Shown: positions 18,564-27,845, numbered from the stretch's first letter. The stretch is 64,000 bases of DNA from Pelagibacteraceae bacterium AG-390-L03 (GCA_003279685.1 QCHA01000004.1:1-64000); one strand, 5' to 3'. Numbers and translations: made by a program. The notes: generated by a model not told the origin, from the letters alone.

Positions 18564-19439
18564 ATGACTTGTAATGTTGCTTTCATAGGTCTTGGGGTTA
18601 TGGGCTACCCTATGGCTGGATATATATCAAAAGCCGGACACAATGTAACTGTTTTTAACAGAACCAAAGCTAAAGCTGAAAAATGGATTGGTGAATATAA
18701 AGGTAAAATGGCGAATACTCCTGCTGAAGCAGCAGATGGTGCTGATTTTATTTTTACATGCGTTGGTAATGACAATGATTTAAGAGAAGTGGCAACAGGA
18801 GAAAACGGATTATTTAATACTGCAAAAGCAGGATCAATTTTTATTGATAACTCAACTGTATCTGCTGAAGTTTCAAGACAATTAAATAAAGACGCAAAAG
18901 ATAAAGGATTTAATTTTTTGGATGCACCTATATCTGGAGGACAGGCTGGGGCTGAGGGAGGAATACTAACTGTCATGGTTGGTGGTGATGAAGAAGTATT
19001 TAAAAAAGCAGAACCTGTAATTGATTGTTATAGCAAGAAGGTAAAATTAATTGGTCCTTGTGGAAGTGGTCAATTAACAAAAATGATGAACCAAATGTGC
19101 ATCGCAGGTACTGTTCAAGGATTATCTGAAGCAATTAATTTTGGAATAAACGCTGGTTTAGATATGGATAAAGTTATGGAAACAATATCTAAAGGTGCTG
19201 CTCAGTCTTGGCAAATGGAAAATAGATACAGAACTATGACTGATGATAAATTTGATTATGGTTTTGCAATCGATTGGATGAGAAAAGATCTTGCTATTGT
19301 TATTGAAGAAGCAAAAAGAAATGGTTCACCTATTCCTATTACAGAAATTATTGATGGCTATTATGCAGAAGTTCAAGAAATGGGTGGAAATCGTTGGGAT
19401 AGCTCAGGTTTGATAGCTAGGCTAAAAAAGAAAAAATAA
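18564..19439 (+). CDS. NAD(P)-dependent beta-hydroxyacid dehydrogenase (3-hydroxyisobutyrate / tartronate semialdehyde type)
   Basis: 291-aa protein with the N-terminal Rossmann motif 'FIGLGVMGYPMAG', the substrate loop 'DAPISGGQAGAEGG' (family 'SGG' signature), and catalytic Lys in 'GQLTKMMNQM'. This family includes 3-hydroxyisobutyrate dehydrogenase, tartronate semialdehyde reductase (GarR) and glyoxylate/succinic semialdehyde reductases. Neighbours do not settle the substrate: a PNPOx-like gene follows 5 bases on. ATG start 11 bases from the divergent MFS gene. I leave the symbol blank. Confidence 0.88.
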   Translation: MTCNVAFIGLGVMGYPMAGYISKAGHNVTVFNRTKAKAEKWIGEYKGKMANTPAEAADGADFIFTCVGNDNDLREVATGENGLFNTAKAGSIFIDNSTVSAEVSRQLNKDAKDKGFNFLDAPISGGQAGAEGGILTVMVGGDEEVFKKAEPVIDCYSKKVKLIGPCGSGQLTKMMNQMCIAGTVQGLSEAINFGINAGLDMDKVMETISKGAAQSWQMENRYRTMTDDKFDYGFAIDWMRKDLAIVIEEAKRNGSPIPITEIIDGYYAEVQEMGGNRWDSSGLIARLKKKK

Positions 19440-19444
19440 TATTT

Positions 19445-20050
19445 GTGACTAATACAGTTCCTTATTACGAGGACTTTACTGAGATCAAAAAGAAAATTTG
19501 GTTAATGTTAGCTAATGCTGTGAAAGATAGAAGTTCACCATTTAGAATACCAGTTTTTATTTGTGGAAATCAGTCCGAATTTGATGGTCGAATAGTTGTT
19601 CTTAGAAAAGCAGATGAAACAAATAATTTTGTTCAATATCACAGTGATATTAGATCAGATAAAATTGCAAAGTTAAAAGCTAATAAAAATGCTGCAATGT
19701 TATTCTATGACAAGGAAGAAAAAATACAGGTAAGACTAAAAGTAGAATGTACTGTTAATCACGAAAATGAAGTTACAAAAGAATCTTGGTCTAAAACACA
19801 ACACATATCTAGAAAATGTTACTTGGTAGCTAACGGGCCTGGAACAGAATCTGAAATTCCAACTTCAGGATTAAAACCTGAGCTTGATAACTTTGACTAC
19901 ACTAAAGAACAAAGCGAAGAAGGTTATAAAAACTTTACTGTTATTCAGTGCAAAATAAAATCTATGGAGTGGCTTTATTTAGCAGCCAAAGGTCATCGTA
20001 GAGCAAGATTTGATTTAGTGGACAATAAAAATTATTGGTTAGTTCCGTAG
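19445..20050 (+). CDS. pyridoxamine 5'-phosphate oxidase-like flavoprotein
   Basis: 201-aa protein resembling the FMN-binding split-barrel PNPOx-like family (Alr4036-type): N-terminal 'RSSPFRIPVFICG', then 'GRIVVLRKAD' and 'QYHSDIRSDKIAKLKANKNAAMLFYD', and a C-terminal 'KSMEWLYLAAKGHRRARFD' block that mirrors PNPOx ends. The GTG start at 19445 is 5 bases after the dehydrogenase stop. A true PdxH role (PLP synthesis) is possible but not certain, because the PNPOx-like family contains many other flavin or heme proteins. Confidence 0.75.
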   Translation: MTNTVPYYEDFTEIKKKIWLMLANAVKDRSSPFRIPVFICGNQSEFDGRIVVLRKADETNNFVQYHSDIRSDKIAKLKANKNAAMLFYDKEEKIQVRLKVECTVNHENEVTKESWSKTQHISRKCYLVANGPGTESEIPTSGLKPELDNFDYTKEQSEEGYKNFTVIQCKIKSMEWLYLAAKGHRRARFDLVDNKNYWLVP

Positions 20051-20254
20051 ATGATTACCGGATACATATTTACATCATTTTTAATAATTTTAGGATTAGT
20101 TGTAATGAAATTTGGTAGTATTCATGTTAAAAAATTTAAAGAAGGAAAAACAAAAATTAAATCAAAGTTAAGTGGGCAAATTTCTTTTTTAATTTTATTC
20201 GTAATAATAATTGGATTGATAATTTATTCAGTCAATGATCTCTTATTTAATTAA
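20051..20254 (+). CDS. small two-TM membrane protein, unknown
   Basis: 67 aa, starting at the ATG directly after the stop codon of the PNPOx-like gene. Hydrophobic segments at about residues 3-20 and 44-64 flank a basic loop 'KKFKEGKTKIKSKLSG'. No family recognised. The tight coupling to the upstream gene and the clear two-helix pattern support it being real. It ends 2 bases before the stop codon of the convergent hydrolase gene. Confidence 0.65.
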   Translation: MITGYIFTSFLIILGLVVMKFGSIHVKKFKEGKTKIKSKLSGQISFLILFVIIIGLIIYSVNDLLFN

Positions 20255-20256
20255 AT

Positions 20257-21183
20257 TTATATCCTTGAATCTATATAGTTTAAAATCTCTGAATTATATT
20301 CCTGGAAACATGTAGCTTGATCCATTTGATGGCCATCATTTACTGGAAATTTATCTGTTGATTTTTTACCTAATTTAAAACATTTTTTACCATTAATTTT
20401 ATAATCTGTAGATATAATAATTCTATTCATACCGTCTACATTATCTAACCAATCTGATGTAAGTCCTTCAAATGTGTCTTTTGGATGTGTAAAAACTAAC
20501 AGAGGTGTCTTAACTTGATTTAAAATTTCATCATTATATTTGGCTCTTAGGTCAAATTGAGCAGGTTTCTTTTTTTTGAATCTTGCTAGCGCCTCCTCTA
20601 GACCTTTTTTTTTTACTTTGTACTTTTTGCTTAATTTATCAAAACATGCTGGCGCATATGCTATTCCTCCACCTGCTTTTTCTGGATGTCTTGCAAAAAA
20701 CATTAGGGTCGTAAGACCACCACATGAATGTCCAGTAACAAAAACTTGTTTTCTTGGTATTCCAAGAGATACTAATTTTTCAACCAACTCTAAATTTTGC
20801 TCAACTCTTCTATCGAGTTTTGATTTTCCCACATATGGTTTCTTTGATATCCACCATGCTTTGCCCATGTCTCCTTTTATTTTGTGAGCACATAAATTAT
20901 AAACCATAATTTTTTTTCCACTAACTTCCTGATCTATTAAGGATAAACGATTTCGAACTTGATCAACAGTAGTGCAGTCTTTTTGAGTACCATCTAGATT
21001 ATTTTGACCATGATTGTTAATTAAAACAATTTTGTTTTTTGGATTTTTAATTGTTGATAACTCAGTAATTTTAAAGTCTTTTGAAAAAAAACCTTCTTTT
21101 TTAATTGCATGCCCATCACTAAATGCAAATTTAGTAGATAAAATAAAAATTGATAAAAATATGATTAATGTTTTTTTATACAC
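20257..21183 (-). CDS. exported alpha/beta-hydrolase
   Basis: 308-aa protein with an N-terminal signal peptide (hydrophobic core 'TLIIFLSIFILSTKFAFS') and a serine-hydrolase nucleophile elbow 'TGHSCGGLT' (Ser153). Near the C-terminus 'GHQMDQATC' could supply the catalytic His. It probably acts in the periplasm on an ester or amide, substrate unknown. GTG start; it overlaps the DUF1330 gene upstream by 8 bases. A paralogue of similar length and layout lies at 39868-40782 beside mtnP. The two share order (signal peptide, 'HG' oxyanion strand, GHSxGG) but are clearly diverged. Confidence 0.78.
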   Translation of the reverse strand: MYKKTLIIFLSIFILSTKFAFSDGHAIKKEGFFSKDFKITELSTIKNPKNKIVLINNHGQNNLDGTQKDCTTVDQVRNRLSLIDQEVSGKKIMVYNLCAHKIKGDMGKAWWISKKPYVGKSKLDRRVEQNLELVEKLVSLGIPRKQVFVTGHSCGGLTTLMFFARHPEKAGGGIAYAPACFDKLSKKYKVKKKGLEEALARFKKKKPAQFDLRAKYNDEILNQVKTPLLVFTHPKDTFEGLTSDWLDNVDGMNRIIISTDYKINGKKCFKLGKKSTDKFPVNDGHQMDQATCFQEYNSEILNYIDSRI

Positions 21184-21466
21184 CTTTAATAATTATATTT
21201 GTCCCTTCAGAATTATCGAGTCTTATTTGTTTTATTGGTTTGTACTCTTCGGAGTTGTACCACTCTAGCGCTTTTTCATAACTTGGGAATTTAACTATAA
21301 TTATTCTTGGAAATTGAGTTTCACCATCAAAAATTTTATATTCTCCATTTCTTACAAGAAATTCTCCACTAAATTTTTTAACAATTGGAGTAACTTTTTC
21401 TACGTACTCTTTATAATTTTCTGGATTAGTGACTTTTAATTGTGCAATTACAAAACCTGCGGGCAT
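21176..21466 (-). CDS. DUF1330-family protein
   Basis: 96-aa ferredoxin-like (dimeric alpha-beta barrel) protein of the DUF1330 type: 'GFVIAQLKVTNPENYKEYVEKVTPI', 'FPRIIIVKFPSYEKALEWYNSEEYKPI' are the usual family blocks. A strong GGAGGA Shine-Dalgarno precedes the ATG. It overlaps the secreted hydrolase gene downstream. Biochemical role is unknown in the family; stress or ligand-binding roles have been suggested but nothing here decides. Confidence 0.85.
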   Translation of the reverse strand: MPAGFVIAQLKVTNPENYKEYVEKVTPIVKKFSGEFLVRNGEYKIFDGETQFPRIIIVKFPSYEKALEWYNSEEYKPIKQIRLDNSEGTNIIIKGV

Positions 21467-21486
21467 TTTATCCTCCTTTAATCTTT

Positions 21487-22779
21487 CTAATTTTTACAGT
21501 TAGATGGATGTGTTTCATAGTTTTGTTCATCTAAATATTTGAATCGATTAAATAAAAATTTATTTACTTTTTCATAATTTTTTTTTGAAATTCTATCTTC
21601 TTTGCACCTTGATGCATACCACCATAAAACTGTTTCTGCTAAATCTTCACGGTTGGGATATTCCCATGCATAATCTGAAACATAATACTTATCTGTACTA
21701 ATGGCATTCAGCCACATATCTTCTTCAATAGATTTTGTACCCCAATGCCAATCAAGTGAGATATGAACTAATTCATGAAACATAGACTCTTCTATATATT
21801 TTCTATTTTCTTTTATAAAAGTATTTGTATGAATTATTGCATACCCATTTCCACCTGCCCAACTAGGATTACCTTTATGGATGATTAAATATTTTACTTT
21901 TTTCCTTAAAAAAGCAGGCATTTGTCCAAATATTTTTCCAAATTTAATTGCTTGTTTTTCTGCTTTTTTTAAATCTTTAAATTCATCATTAACCTTTATT
22001 AAAATATCATCTGTATTTTCAAATGATGCTTTATATACAAAAACAGAGAAATCTATTTTTTCCCATTTGGAATTTCTATTTTTAAAAGTTCTTTTATCGA
22101 AATCTAATAATTTTTTTTTTTCTATAAATACAACCTCTTTAAAGATACTTGGATCATTTTTTTTTATAATATCGCTATCAATAAATGTTGAGGCTTTATT
22201 AAAAATAAAATTTTTACTTATACTTATAGTTTTTACAGATTTGTCCATCTCCCATATTGCAACTTCTTTTACACCATCGTTCCAAATCATTATTCCTTCA
22301 CCATGTCTATTGTTATTTTTCCATTCACCAGTATAAATGCCCCCTCCATCATTATAAAAATATTTACCTTGTCCAGTTCTTTGGCTATTTGCCCAATCAC
22401 CTTCATATCTATCACCATTAGGCCATTTAAAAGTTCCTTTTCCATTGATACAATTGCCCTCTACGCAGCCGGTTTTAAGGACCGTTTTATTTTCTAAAAT
22501 TTTTTTTTTGCCTACTGCAAAAAGTTTGCATTCACCATTTATTCCTTTTTCTTTTCTATGTTTTTCACAATCATTAAATCCATCTTGCTTCTCTGATCCA
22601 CGTCCGTACTCACATCTTCCGTCATTACCAACTACGACAAAAAGATGATCTTCTGAATCTTGTTTAGAAAGATCAGCATAAACTTCATCAATTATCCAAT
22701 CACATATTTGTTGATTTTCTGCATTAGAGTTACCAAAAAATAAAAGAAATAATATGAATAAAGAAAATAAACTTCTCAT
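21487..22779 (-). CDS. exported MORN-repeat protein with HExxH metallopeptidase-like domain
   Basis: 430 aa with a signal peptide (residues 1-20). Residues about 110-170 contain two to three MORN repeats ('GTFKWPNGDRYEGDW', 'YTGEWKNNNRHGEG'). The C-terminal half has 'FHELVHISLDWHWG' (H335, E336, H339), a zinc HExxH site, followed by 'YPNREDLAETVLWWY', which resembles the downstream Glu-bearing motif of anthrax lethal-factor-like metallopeptidases. Several cysteines suggest a periplasmic location. It abuts the gamma carbonic anhydrase gene (TAAATG). Substrate unknown; peptidase activity is inferred from the motif alone. Confidence 0.75.
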   Translation of the reverse strand: MRSLFSLFILFLLFFGNSNAENQQICDWIIDEVYADLSKQDSEDHLFVVVGNDGRCEYGRGSEKQDGFNDCEKHRKEKGINGECKLFAVGKKKILENKTVLKTGCVEGNCINGKGTFKWPNGDRYEGDWANSQRTGQGKYFYNDGGGIYTGEWKNNNRHGEGIMIWNDGVKEVAIWEMDKSVKTISISKNFIFNKASTFIDSDIIKKNDPSIFKEVVFIEKKKLLDFDKRTFKNRNSKWEKIDFSVFVYKASFENTDDILIKVNDEFKDLKKAEKQAIKFGKIFGQMPAFLRKKVKYLIIHKGNPSWAGGNGYAIIHTNTFIKENRKYIEESMFHELVHISLDWHWGTKSIEEDMWLNAISTDKYYVSDYAWEYPNREDLAETVLWWYASRCKEDRISKKNYEKVNKFLFNRFKYLDEQNYETHPSNCKN

Positions 22780-23292
22780 TTAAAATATTGATTTTAAATA
22801 TTTTTTCCAATTATCTTGATAATGTTTCGTATTTTCTAGGACTGCTTTCTTTTCTACTTCTGTTACCTCTCTAATTACTCTGCCGGGAGAACCTACAACT
22901 AAAGAATTATCAGGTATCACCTTGTTCTCAGTAATTAATGATTTAGCTCCAATAATACAATTTTTACCTATTTTAGCTTTATTTAGAATTACAGCTCCAA
23001 TACCAATCATACTATTATCTCCAATAGTACACCCATGAAGCATAACAAGATGGCCTACTGTTACATCTTTTCCAACTTTTAAAGGACAACCAGGATCAGT
23101 GTGTAAAACACTACCGTCTTGAATATTAGACCCTTCACCAATGTGAATATTTTCAATATCTCCGCGTAAAACTGCGTTAAACCAAATACTAGAGTTTTTT
23201 TCTAATGTAACGTCCCCTATGATTGTTGCATTTGGAGCCACCCAATTTTCACCAGAGTTTTGAGGTTTTTTATCTTTTAAATCATAGAACAT
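22780..23292 (-). CDS. gamma carbonic anhydrase-family protein
   Basis: 170-aa left-handed beta-helix protein. Zinc ligands of the gamma class appear as 'LHTDPG' and 'GHLVMLHGC', and the hexapeptide pattern runs through 'NSMIGIGAVILNKAKIGKNCIIG'. 'WVAPNATIIGDVTL' and 'IWFNAVLRGD' at the N-terminus are the standard family blocks. Many relatives (PaaY, YrdA, CaiE) lack proven carbonic anhydrase activity, so the family name is safer than the enzyme name. It begins 20 bases from the divergent thioredoxin-like gene. Confidence 0.9.
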   Translation of the reverse strand: MFYDLKDKKPQNSGENWVAPNATIIGDVTLEKNSSIWFNAVLRGDIENIHIGEGSNIQDGSVLHTDPGCPLKVGKDVTVGHLVMLHGCTIGDNSMIGIGAVILNKAKIGKNCIIGAKSLITENKVIPDNSLVVGSPGRVIREVTEVEKKAVLENTKHYQDNWKKYLKSIF

Positions 23293-23312
23293 AATTTATA
23301 TATTATTACAGT

Positions 23313-23867
23313 ATGCCAGTTCAAACTCCAATATGCGATTTTGGTCAAAAAGCTTTACCCTTTGAATTAAAATCTACAGAAAATAAAATCATTTCTTTAA
23401 ATGATATCAAGGGTGAAAACGGTACCTTGATAATGTTTATTTGTAATCATTGTCCCTATGTGAAAGCAGTCACAAAAGAAATTGTTGAGGATTGTAATGA
23501 ATTAAAAAAAATTGGAATTAACTCAGTTGCAATATGTTCAAACGACTTCGTAAATTATCCAGAGGACTCATTTGAAAATATGATTAAATTTTCAAATGAT
23601 AATCAGTTTAATTTTCCATATCTTCAAGATGATACACAAGAAGTTGCTAAAGTGTATGATGCTGTATGTACTCCAGATTTTTTTGGCTATAATAAAAATT
23701 TAGAACTTCAATACAGAGGTAGATTGAGAGAACTTAAAAATTTTATTCCAGTAAAAGATGGAGAAAGTGATTTACTAAAAGCTATGAGGCAAGTTGCTGA
23801 AACTGGCAGTGGACCAAAAGATCAAACTCCTAGTGCTGGTTGTGGTATCAAATGGAAATATGATTAA
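23313..23867 (+). CDS. thioredoxin-fold protein (AhpC/TSA-like redoxin)
   Basis: 184-aa cytoplasmic redoxin with the active-site string 'CNHCPYVKAV' (CxxC) after the strand 'GTLIMFI', and the cis-Pro region 'VCTPDFFGY'. No signal peptide. The form matches the 'thioredoxin family protein' group with a CNHCPY motif found widely in marine bacteria; the partner is unknown. It shares a TAATG with the glycosyltransferase gene. Confidence 0.83.
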   Translation: MPVQTPICDFGQKALPFELKSTENKIISLNDIKGENGTLIMFICNHCPYVKAVTKEIVEDCNELKKIGINSVAICSNDFVNYPEDSFENMIKFSNDNQFNFPYLQDDTQEVAKVYDAVCTPDFFGYNKNLELQYRGRLRELKNFIPVKDGESDLLKAMRQVAETGSGPKDQTPSAGCGIKWKYD

Positions 23868-24949
23868 TGTATCTATTTGTTACTAGATCTTTCCCACCTG
23901 AACTTGGTGGTATGCAAAGCTTAATGTGGGGACTTGCAAGAGAACTTTCAAAAAACTTTATGATTAAAGTATTTGCTGATTACATTGAAAACCATAAATC
24001 TTTTGATGAGCAAGCTTCATTTTCTATTGAAAGAGTTGGTGGGCCTAAATTACTAAGAAAGTATAGAAAAGCTTATCTAGTTGATGAGTTTGTTAAAGAA
24101 AGTAAAGTTAAAGGGATTATTGCCGACCACTGGAAAAGTTTAGAACATTTAAAAACTAATAAAAATAAATATTGCTTAATCCATGGTAAAGAAATTAATC
24201 ATGCAAAAGGCTCAGGTATTAATAAACGTTTATTAAAAGTTTTAAATAATGTTGAAAAAGTAATTGCTAATTCAAAATATACTAAAAATTTAGCGATAGA
24301 ACTTGGGGTAGATCAAGATAAAATTATTGTCATCAACCCTGGAATTGATCCAATAAAAGATCTTGATAAAAAATCATTAGATAAAGTTGAAAGTTTACTA
24401 AAAGTAAAAACACCAAGATTAATTACAGTTTCAAGATTTGATAAGAGAAAAAATCATGAAAAGGTAATAATGGCTTTAAGAAATCTTAAACAGATTTATC
24501 CTGATATTGTCTATATTTGTGTTGGTTACGGTGATGAGGAAGAAAATATTAAACACTTAGTTAAAGAATTAGATTTAGAAAGTCAGGTAATGTTTTTTAA
24601 AGATATAAGTGATGAATTAAAAAATGCTTTAGTAGCTAAATCAAATATATTTGTCATGCCTTCTGGTATCTATAAATCTTCAGTCGAGGGATTTGGCATA
24701 GCTTATACTGAGGCCGCTCAATATGGTATTCCTTCTATTGGAGGCAAAGATGGTGGAGCCTCTGATGCTATTGAGCATAAAAAAACAGGTTTAATTTGTG
24801 ATGGTAATAATTTAGACGAAATTTATTCATCAATAAACTCCATATTAGAAAATAAAAAACATCTAGAGTATGGAAAAAATGCAAAAGACTTCGTTACTAA
24901 GTTCTATTGGCCCAATATAATTGAAAAATATAAAGATATCCTAAACTAA
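23867..24949 (+). CDS. glycosyltransferase family 4
   Basis: 360-aa GT-B fold transferase, probably adding a sugar to an envelope lipid or polysaccharide. 'RSFPPELGGMQSLMWGLARELS' is the N-terminal acceptor region, 'SRFDKRKNHEKVI' the donor phosphate site, and 'SSVEGFGIAYTEAAQYGIPSIGG' the E-x7-E retaining motif. No other sugar genes are adjacent, so acceptor and donor are unknown. It overlaps the redoxin gene by one base. Confidence 0.88.
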   Translation: MYLFVTRSFPPELGGMQSLMWGLARELSKNFMIKVFADYIENHKSFDEQASFSIERVGGPKLLRKYRKAYLVDEFVKESKVKGIIADHWKSLEHLKTNKNKYCLIHGKEINHAKGSGINKRLLKVLNNVEKVIANSKYTKNLAIELGVDQDKIIVINPGIDPIKDLDKKSLDKVESLLKVKTPRLITVSRFDKRKNHEKVIMALRNLKQIYPDIVYICVGYGDEEENIKHLVKELDLESQVMFFKDISDELKNALVAKSNIFVMPSGIYKSSVEGFGIAYTEAAQYGIPSIGGKDGGASDAIEHKKTGLICDGNNLDEIYSSINSILENKKHLEYGKNAKDFVTKFYWPNIIEKYKDILN

Positions 24950-24988
24950 GATTGTTTATACTTCAGTTATACTTATAGTCATTTGTTA

Positions 24989-25876
24989 ATGTCCAATAAC
25001 AAATTAGCTATTTTTTTAATAATCACTTCTGTTTTTTTTGGAACTGTAATGCTTTCTTTTTTAAAGATAGCTCAAGAAGATGTTAATGTTTATGTGGCTG
25101 GTTTTTTTAGATTTTTTTTAGGATTAGTAATTATTTTACCTTACATAATTAAAAAGAAAGATGCTGTACTTAAAACAACTCATCTTAAACAACATTTTTT
25201 AAGAGCAATACTTGGTTTACCGGCAATGCTTTTGTATTTTTCTGCTTTAGTATTGCTTCCTATTGAAAAACTTACTGCAATATCTTTTGTAGTTCCTTTA
25301 ATTGTAACAATACTTGCGGTATTTTTTTTAGGAGAGAAGATTTATATATATCGAACTTTAGCATTAATACTTGGTTTTAGTGGAATGTTGGTAATTATTC
25401 GTCCTGGTTTTGTTGATATATCTATTGGAGTTTATATGGTTTTATTTTCAGCATTACTTTGGTCAATTAATATAATTATAACTAAAAAAATTTCTAAAAA
25501 TGATAGCGCAATTACTATTCTAGCTTATCAATCTATTTTTATGAGCTTACTTAGCTTCTTTATTGTTTTATTTTTTTGGGAGATGCCAAGTATAAAAACA
25601 TTCATATATCTAATCTTAGCAGCAATGTGTGGAACAGTATTACATTTAACTCTTAACCATGCTTTTAAACTAGTCGATGTAAGTATGACCCAACCTTATT
25701 CTTTTTTAAATTTAGTTTTTGCATCTATTATTGGGTATTTTATATTTGATGAAATTCCAGATCTTTATACTTGGATTGGTGCTCTTATAATATTTACTGG
25801 TGTCCTAATAATTTCTTATAGAGAGATGAAGTTAGATAAAGAAATAATTAGAAAAAGAGTAGATATTAAGAATTAA
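24989..25876 (+). CDS. EamA-type (DMT) transporter
   Basis: About 295 aa with ten hydrophobic helices in two EamA repeats; the second repeat carries the conserved 'QPYSFLNLVFASIIGYFIFDE' block. Members export metabolites or amino acids. The track begins at TTG 24983, but the ATG two codons later (MSNNKLAIFL) is preferred because no Shine-Dalgarno sequence favours the TTG. The last four bases overlap the convergent tctA stop. Substrate unknown. Confidence 0.85.
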   Translation: MSNNKLAIFLIITSVFFGTVMLSFLKIAQEDVNVYVAGFFRFFLGLVIILPYIIKKKDAVLKTTHLKQHFLRAILGLPAMLLYFSALVLLPIEKLTAISFVVPLIVTILAVFFLGEKIYIYRTLALILGFSGMLVIIRPGFVDISIGVYMVLFSALLWSINIIITKKISKNDSAITILAYQSIFMSLLSFFIVLFFWEMPSIKTFIYLILAAMCGTVLHLTLNHAFKLVDVSMTQPYSFLNLVFASIIGYFIFDEIPDLYTWIGALIIFTGVLIISYREMKLDKEIIRKRVDIKN

Positions 25877-27372
25877 TTTTTTTTCTTGAATGTTTTATAA
25901 ATTTGCCATCCAACAATAAGGATTGTAGTAGCTAGTATACAAGCTGTAAGAGTTCTGTCCCATAAAAAAGTCCATGAGCCATCGCTTAATAATAAAGATC
26001 TTCTTAAATTTTCCTCCATCAATCCGCCAAGCACAAAAGCTAAAATAAGTGGAGGCATTGGAAAATCATACAAGCGCATAAAAGTTGCAACGACTGCTAT
26101 TCCAATCATTAAATAAATATCAAAATTGTTAAATGACATCACATAAATTCCAGTAATTGAAAAAAATAAAATAAGTGGGATTAGATAGTTTTTAGGCACT
26201 GCTAAAATTCTAGCGATATAAGGAATTAAAGGTAAATTTAGAATAAGTAATACTACCATTCCAATATACATCGACATAATAACTGACCAGAAAATTTCTG
26301 GATTAGTCATATAGAGTCTTGGACCTGGTTGAATACCAAAACCTAATAGAGCACCTAACATTACAGCAGTAGTTCCACTTCCCGGTATACCTAAAGTTAA
26401 TAATGGAACAAATGCACCAGAACACGCTGCATTATTTGCAGTCTCAGGTGCAGCTAATCCATGAACGCTACCTTTTCCAAATTTTTCTTTTTCCTCGTCT
26501 TTAACTAAATTTCTTTCCATCCCATAAGCTAAAAATGATGCAATAGTTGCTCCTGCTCCAGGCAAAACTCCTATTATAAAACCAATAATTGATGTTCGGG
26601 GAATAGTTTTTAACATCTTAGCTCTTTCCTCTTTATTGATTCTAATTGATCCAAGTTCAGTTAAGGATACTTGTTTTGCAGCAGCTGTTGGATCATTACG
26701 TTTTAAAATAATAGTCAAGGCTTCACTCATTGCAAAAGTTGCCATTACAACAAGAACAAAACTTATCCCATCTGTTAAATTCATATTATTAAAAGTAAAC
26801 CGTGTAATGTCAGATAAACTATCCTGACCAACTGATGCTAACATTAATCCAAGAACTACCATCATCATTGCTTTAATAAATTGCCCTTTTGATGAAAAAG
26901 CAGCAATTGCCGTTAATCCTAAGATCATTAGTGCAAAATAATCTGGTGATCTAAACGATAAACTTACTTTTGATAAACTTGGTGCTAAAAATAATAAATA
27001 AATTGCAGCAAGTGTTCCTCCCGCAAAAGAACTCCAAGCAGCAATAGCTAAAGCTTTACCAGCTTTACCTTGTTGTGCCATTGGATAGCCATCAAATGAT
27101 GTTGCAACAGTTCCAGGTACACCTGGAGCATTTAACAAAATTGAAGAAGTAGATCCACCAAATACAGCACCATAATAAACACCCGCCATTAAAATTAATC
27201 CAGTTGCTGGATCAAAACCATATGTAATTGGTATCATTAACGCAATCGCTGTCATTGGTCCAAGACCTGGAAGCATTCCAATAATTGTTCCAAAAAAACA
27301 ACCTATCATTACCATAAATATATTTTGGAAAGTTAAAGCTGTTGTTAGACCAATTAAAATTCCTTCTATCAT
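25873..27372 (-). CDS. tctA: tripartite tricarboxylate transporter, large permease
   Basis: 499-aa permease with about twelve membrane segments. 'GMLPGLGPMTAIALMIP' and 'GVLPGAGATIASFLAYGMER' are the paired TctA signatures, and 'GIPGSGTTAVMLGALLGFGIQPGP' is also conserved. It forms the main transmembrane channel, working with TctB and a periplasmic TctC. ATG start overlapping the tctB stop by 4 bases. Substrate is uncertain: family members carry citrate, tartrate, other carboxylates or aromatic acids. Confidence 0.95.
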   Translation of the reverse strand: MIEGILIGLTTALTFQNIFMVMIGCFFGTIIGMLPGLGPMTAIALMIPITYGFDPATGLILMAGVYYGAVFGGSTSSILLNAPGVPGTVATSFDGYPMAQQGKAGKALAIAAWSSFAGGTLAAIYLLFLAPSLSKVSLSFRSPDYFALMILGLTAIAAFSSKGQFIKAMMMVVLGLMLASVGQDSLSDITRFTFNNMNLTDGISFVLVVMATFAMSEALTIILKRNDPTAAAKQVSLTELGSIRINKEERAKMLKTIPRTSIIGFIIGVLPGAGATIASFLAYGMERNLVKDEEKEKFGKGSVHGLAAPETANNAACSGAFVPLLTLGIPGSGTTAVMLGALLGFGIQPGPRLYMTNPEIFWSVIMSMYIGMVVLLILNLPLIPYIARILAVPKNYLIPLILFFSITGIYVMSFNNFDIYLMIGIAVVATFMRLYDFPMPPLILAFVLGGLMEENLRRSLLLSDGSWTFLWDRTLTACILATTILIVGWQIYKTFKKKN

Positions 27373-27839
27373 CCCATTACTCCAATCAACTTTAAAAATG
27401 GATCTCTAAGATAAATGTCAAGAACGCCATGTAATAAGTACATAAATGCTGCAACAAATGGAAAAGATAGCATAAACATTAAGATCCATCTTCTCTCACC
27501 TAGAAAATAATATGACCCCATTAAAAAGAAAGAAGTCGTTAAAAAATAACCAACTTTTAAGATGGTTGCTCCATATATAATTGCAATTAAGACCAAGATT
27601 GCAGTCTTTTTATATTCTAGAGTTTTATGCTCTACTTTAATTGTATTTGGATCTGGTAAGATTAATTTTAATCCAGAAAAAAATAAACCAGCATAACCTA
27701 AGTAAATTGGAAATGTTCTGGCATTAAAAGGTGCATTTTCATCAAATGCAAAAACTTGAATTTGATAAGCAGTATATAAATAAAATGCTGAAAAAATAAA
27801 AAAGAGCAGTGATATAATTTTTGTAGTATTTATATTCAC
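27369..27839 (-). CDS. tctB: tripartite tricarboxylate transporter, small permease
   Basis: 156 aa with four hydrophobic segments and a TctB-like layout. GTG start at 27839. The start codon lies inside a long inverted repeat (27803-27845) that can fold the beginning of this mRNA, so translation probably depends on opening that hairpin. It sits 28 bases after tctC and overlaps tctA by 4 bases. TctB sequences are poorly conserved; position between tctC and tctA makes the call. Confidence 0.88.
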   Translation of the reverse strand: MNINTTKIISLLFFIFSAFYLYTAYQIQVFAFDENAPFNARTFPIYLGYAGLFFSGLKLILPDPNTIKVEHKTLEYKKTAILVLIAIIYGATILKVGYFLTTSFFLMGSYYFLGERRWILMFMLSFPFVAAFMYLLHGVLDIYLRDPFLKLIGVMG

Positions 27840-27845
27840 TGCTCT
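27803..27845 (-). promoter_or_regulatory. long hairpin containing the tctB start codon
   Basis: AGAGCAGTGA (27803-27812 on plus) pairs perfectly with TCACTGCTCT (27836-27845), and pairing continues through ATATAA/TTATAT with a one-base bulge, giving about 15 base pairs around a 12-base loop. In the minus-strand mRNA the GUG start of tctB is in the first arm. Likely effects are lower tctB/tctA translation and protection of the tctC message end. Confidence 0.65.

Noticed and set aside
21881-22336. Plus-strand 151-aa hydrophobic ORF
   Set aside because: Lies wholly antisense to the MORN/HExxH gene; Phe/Ser/Ile-rich content is what the complement of an AT-rich Lys-rich gene gives.
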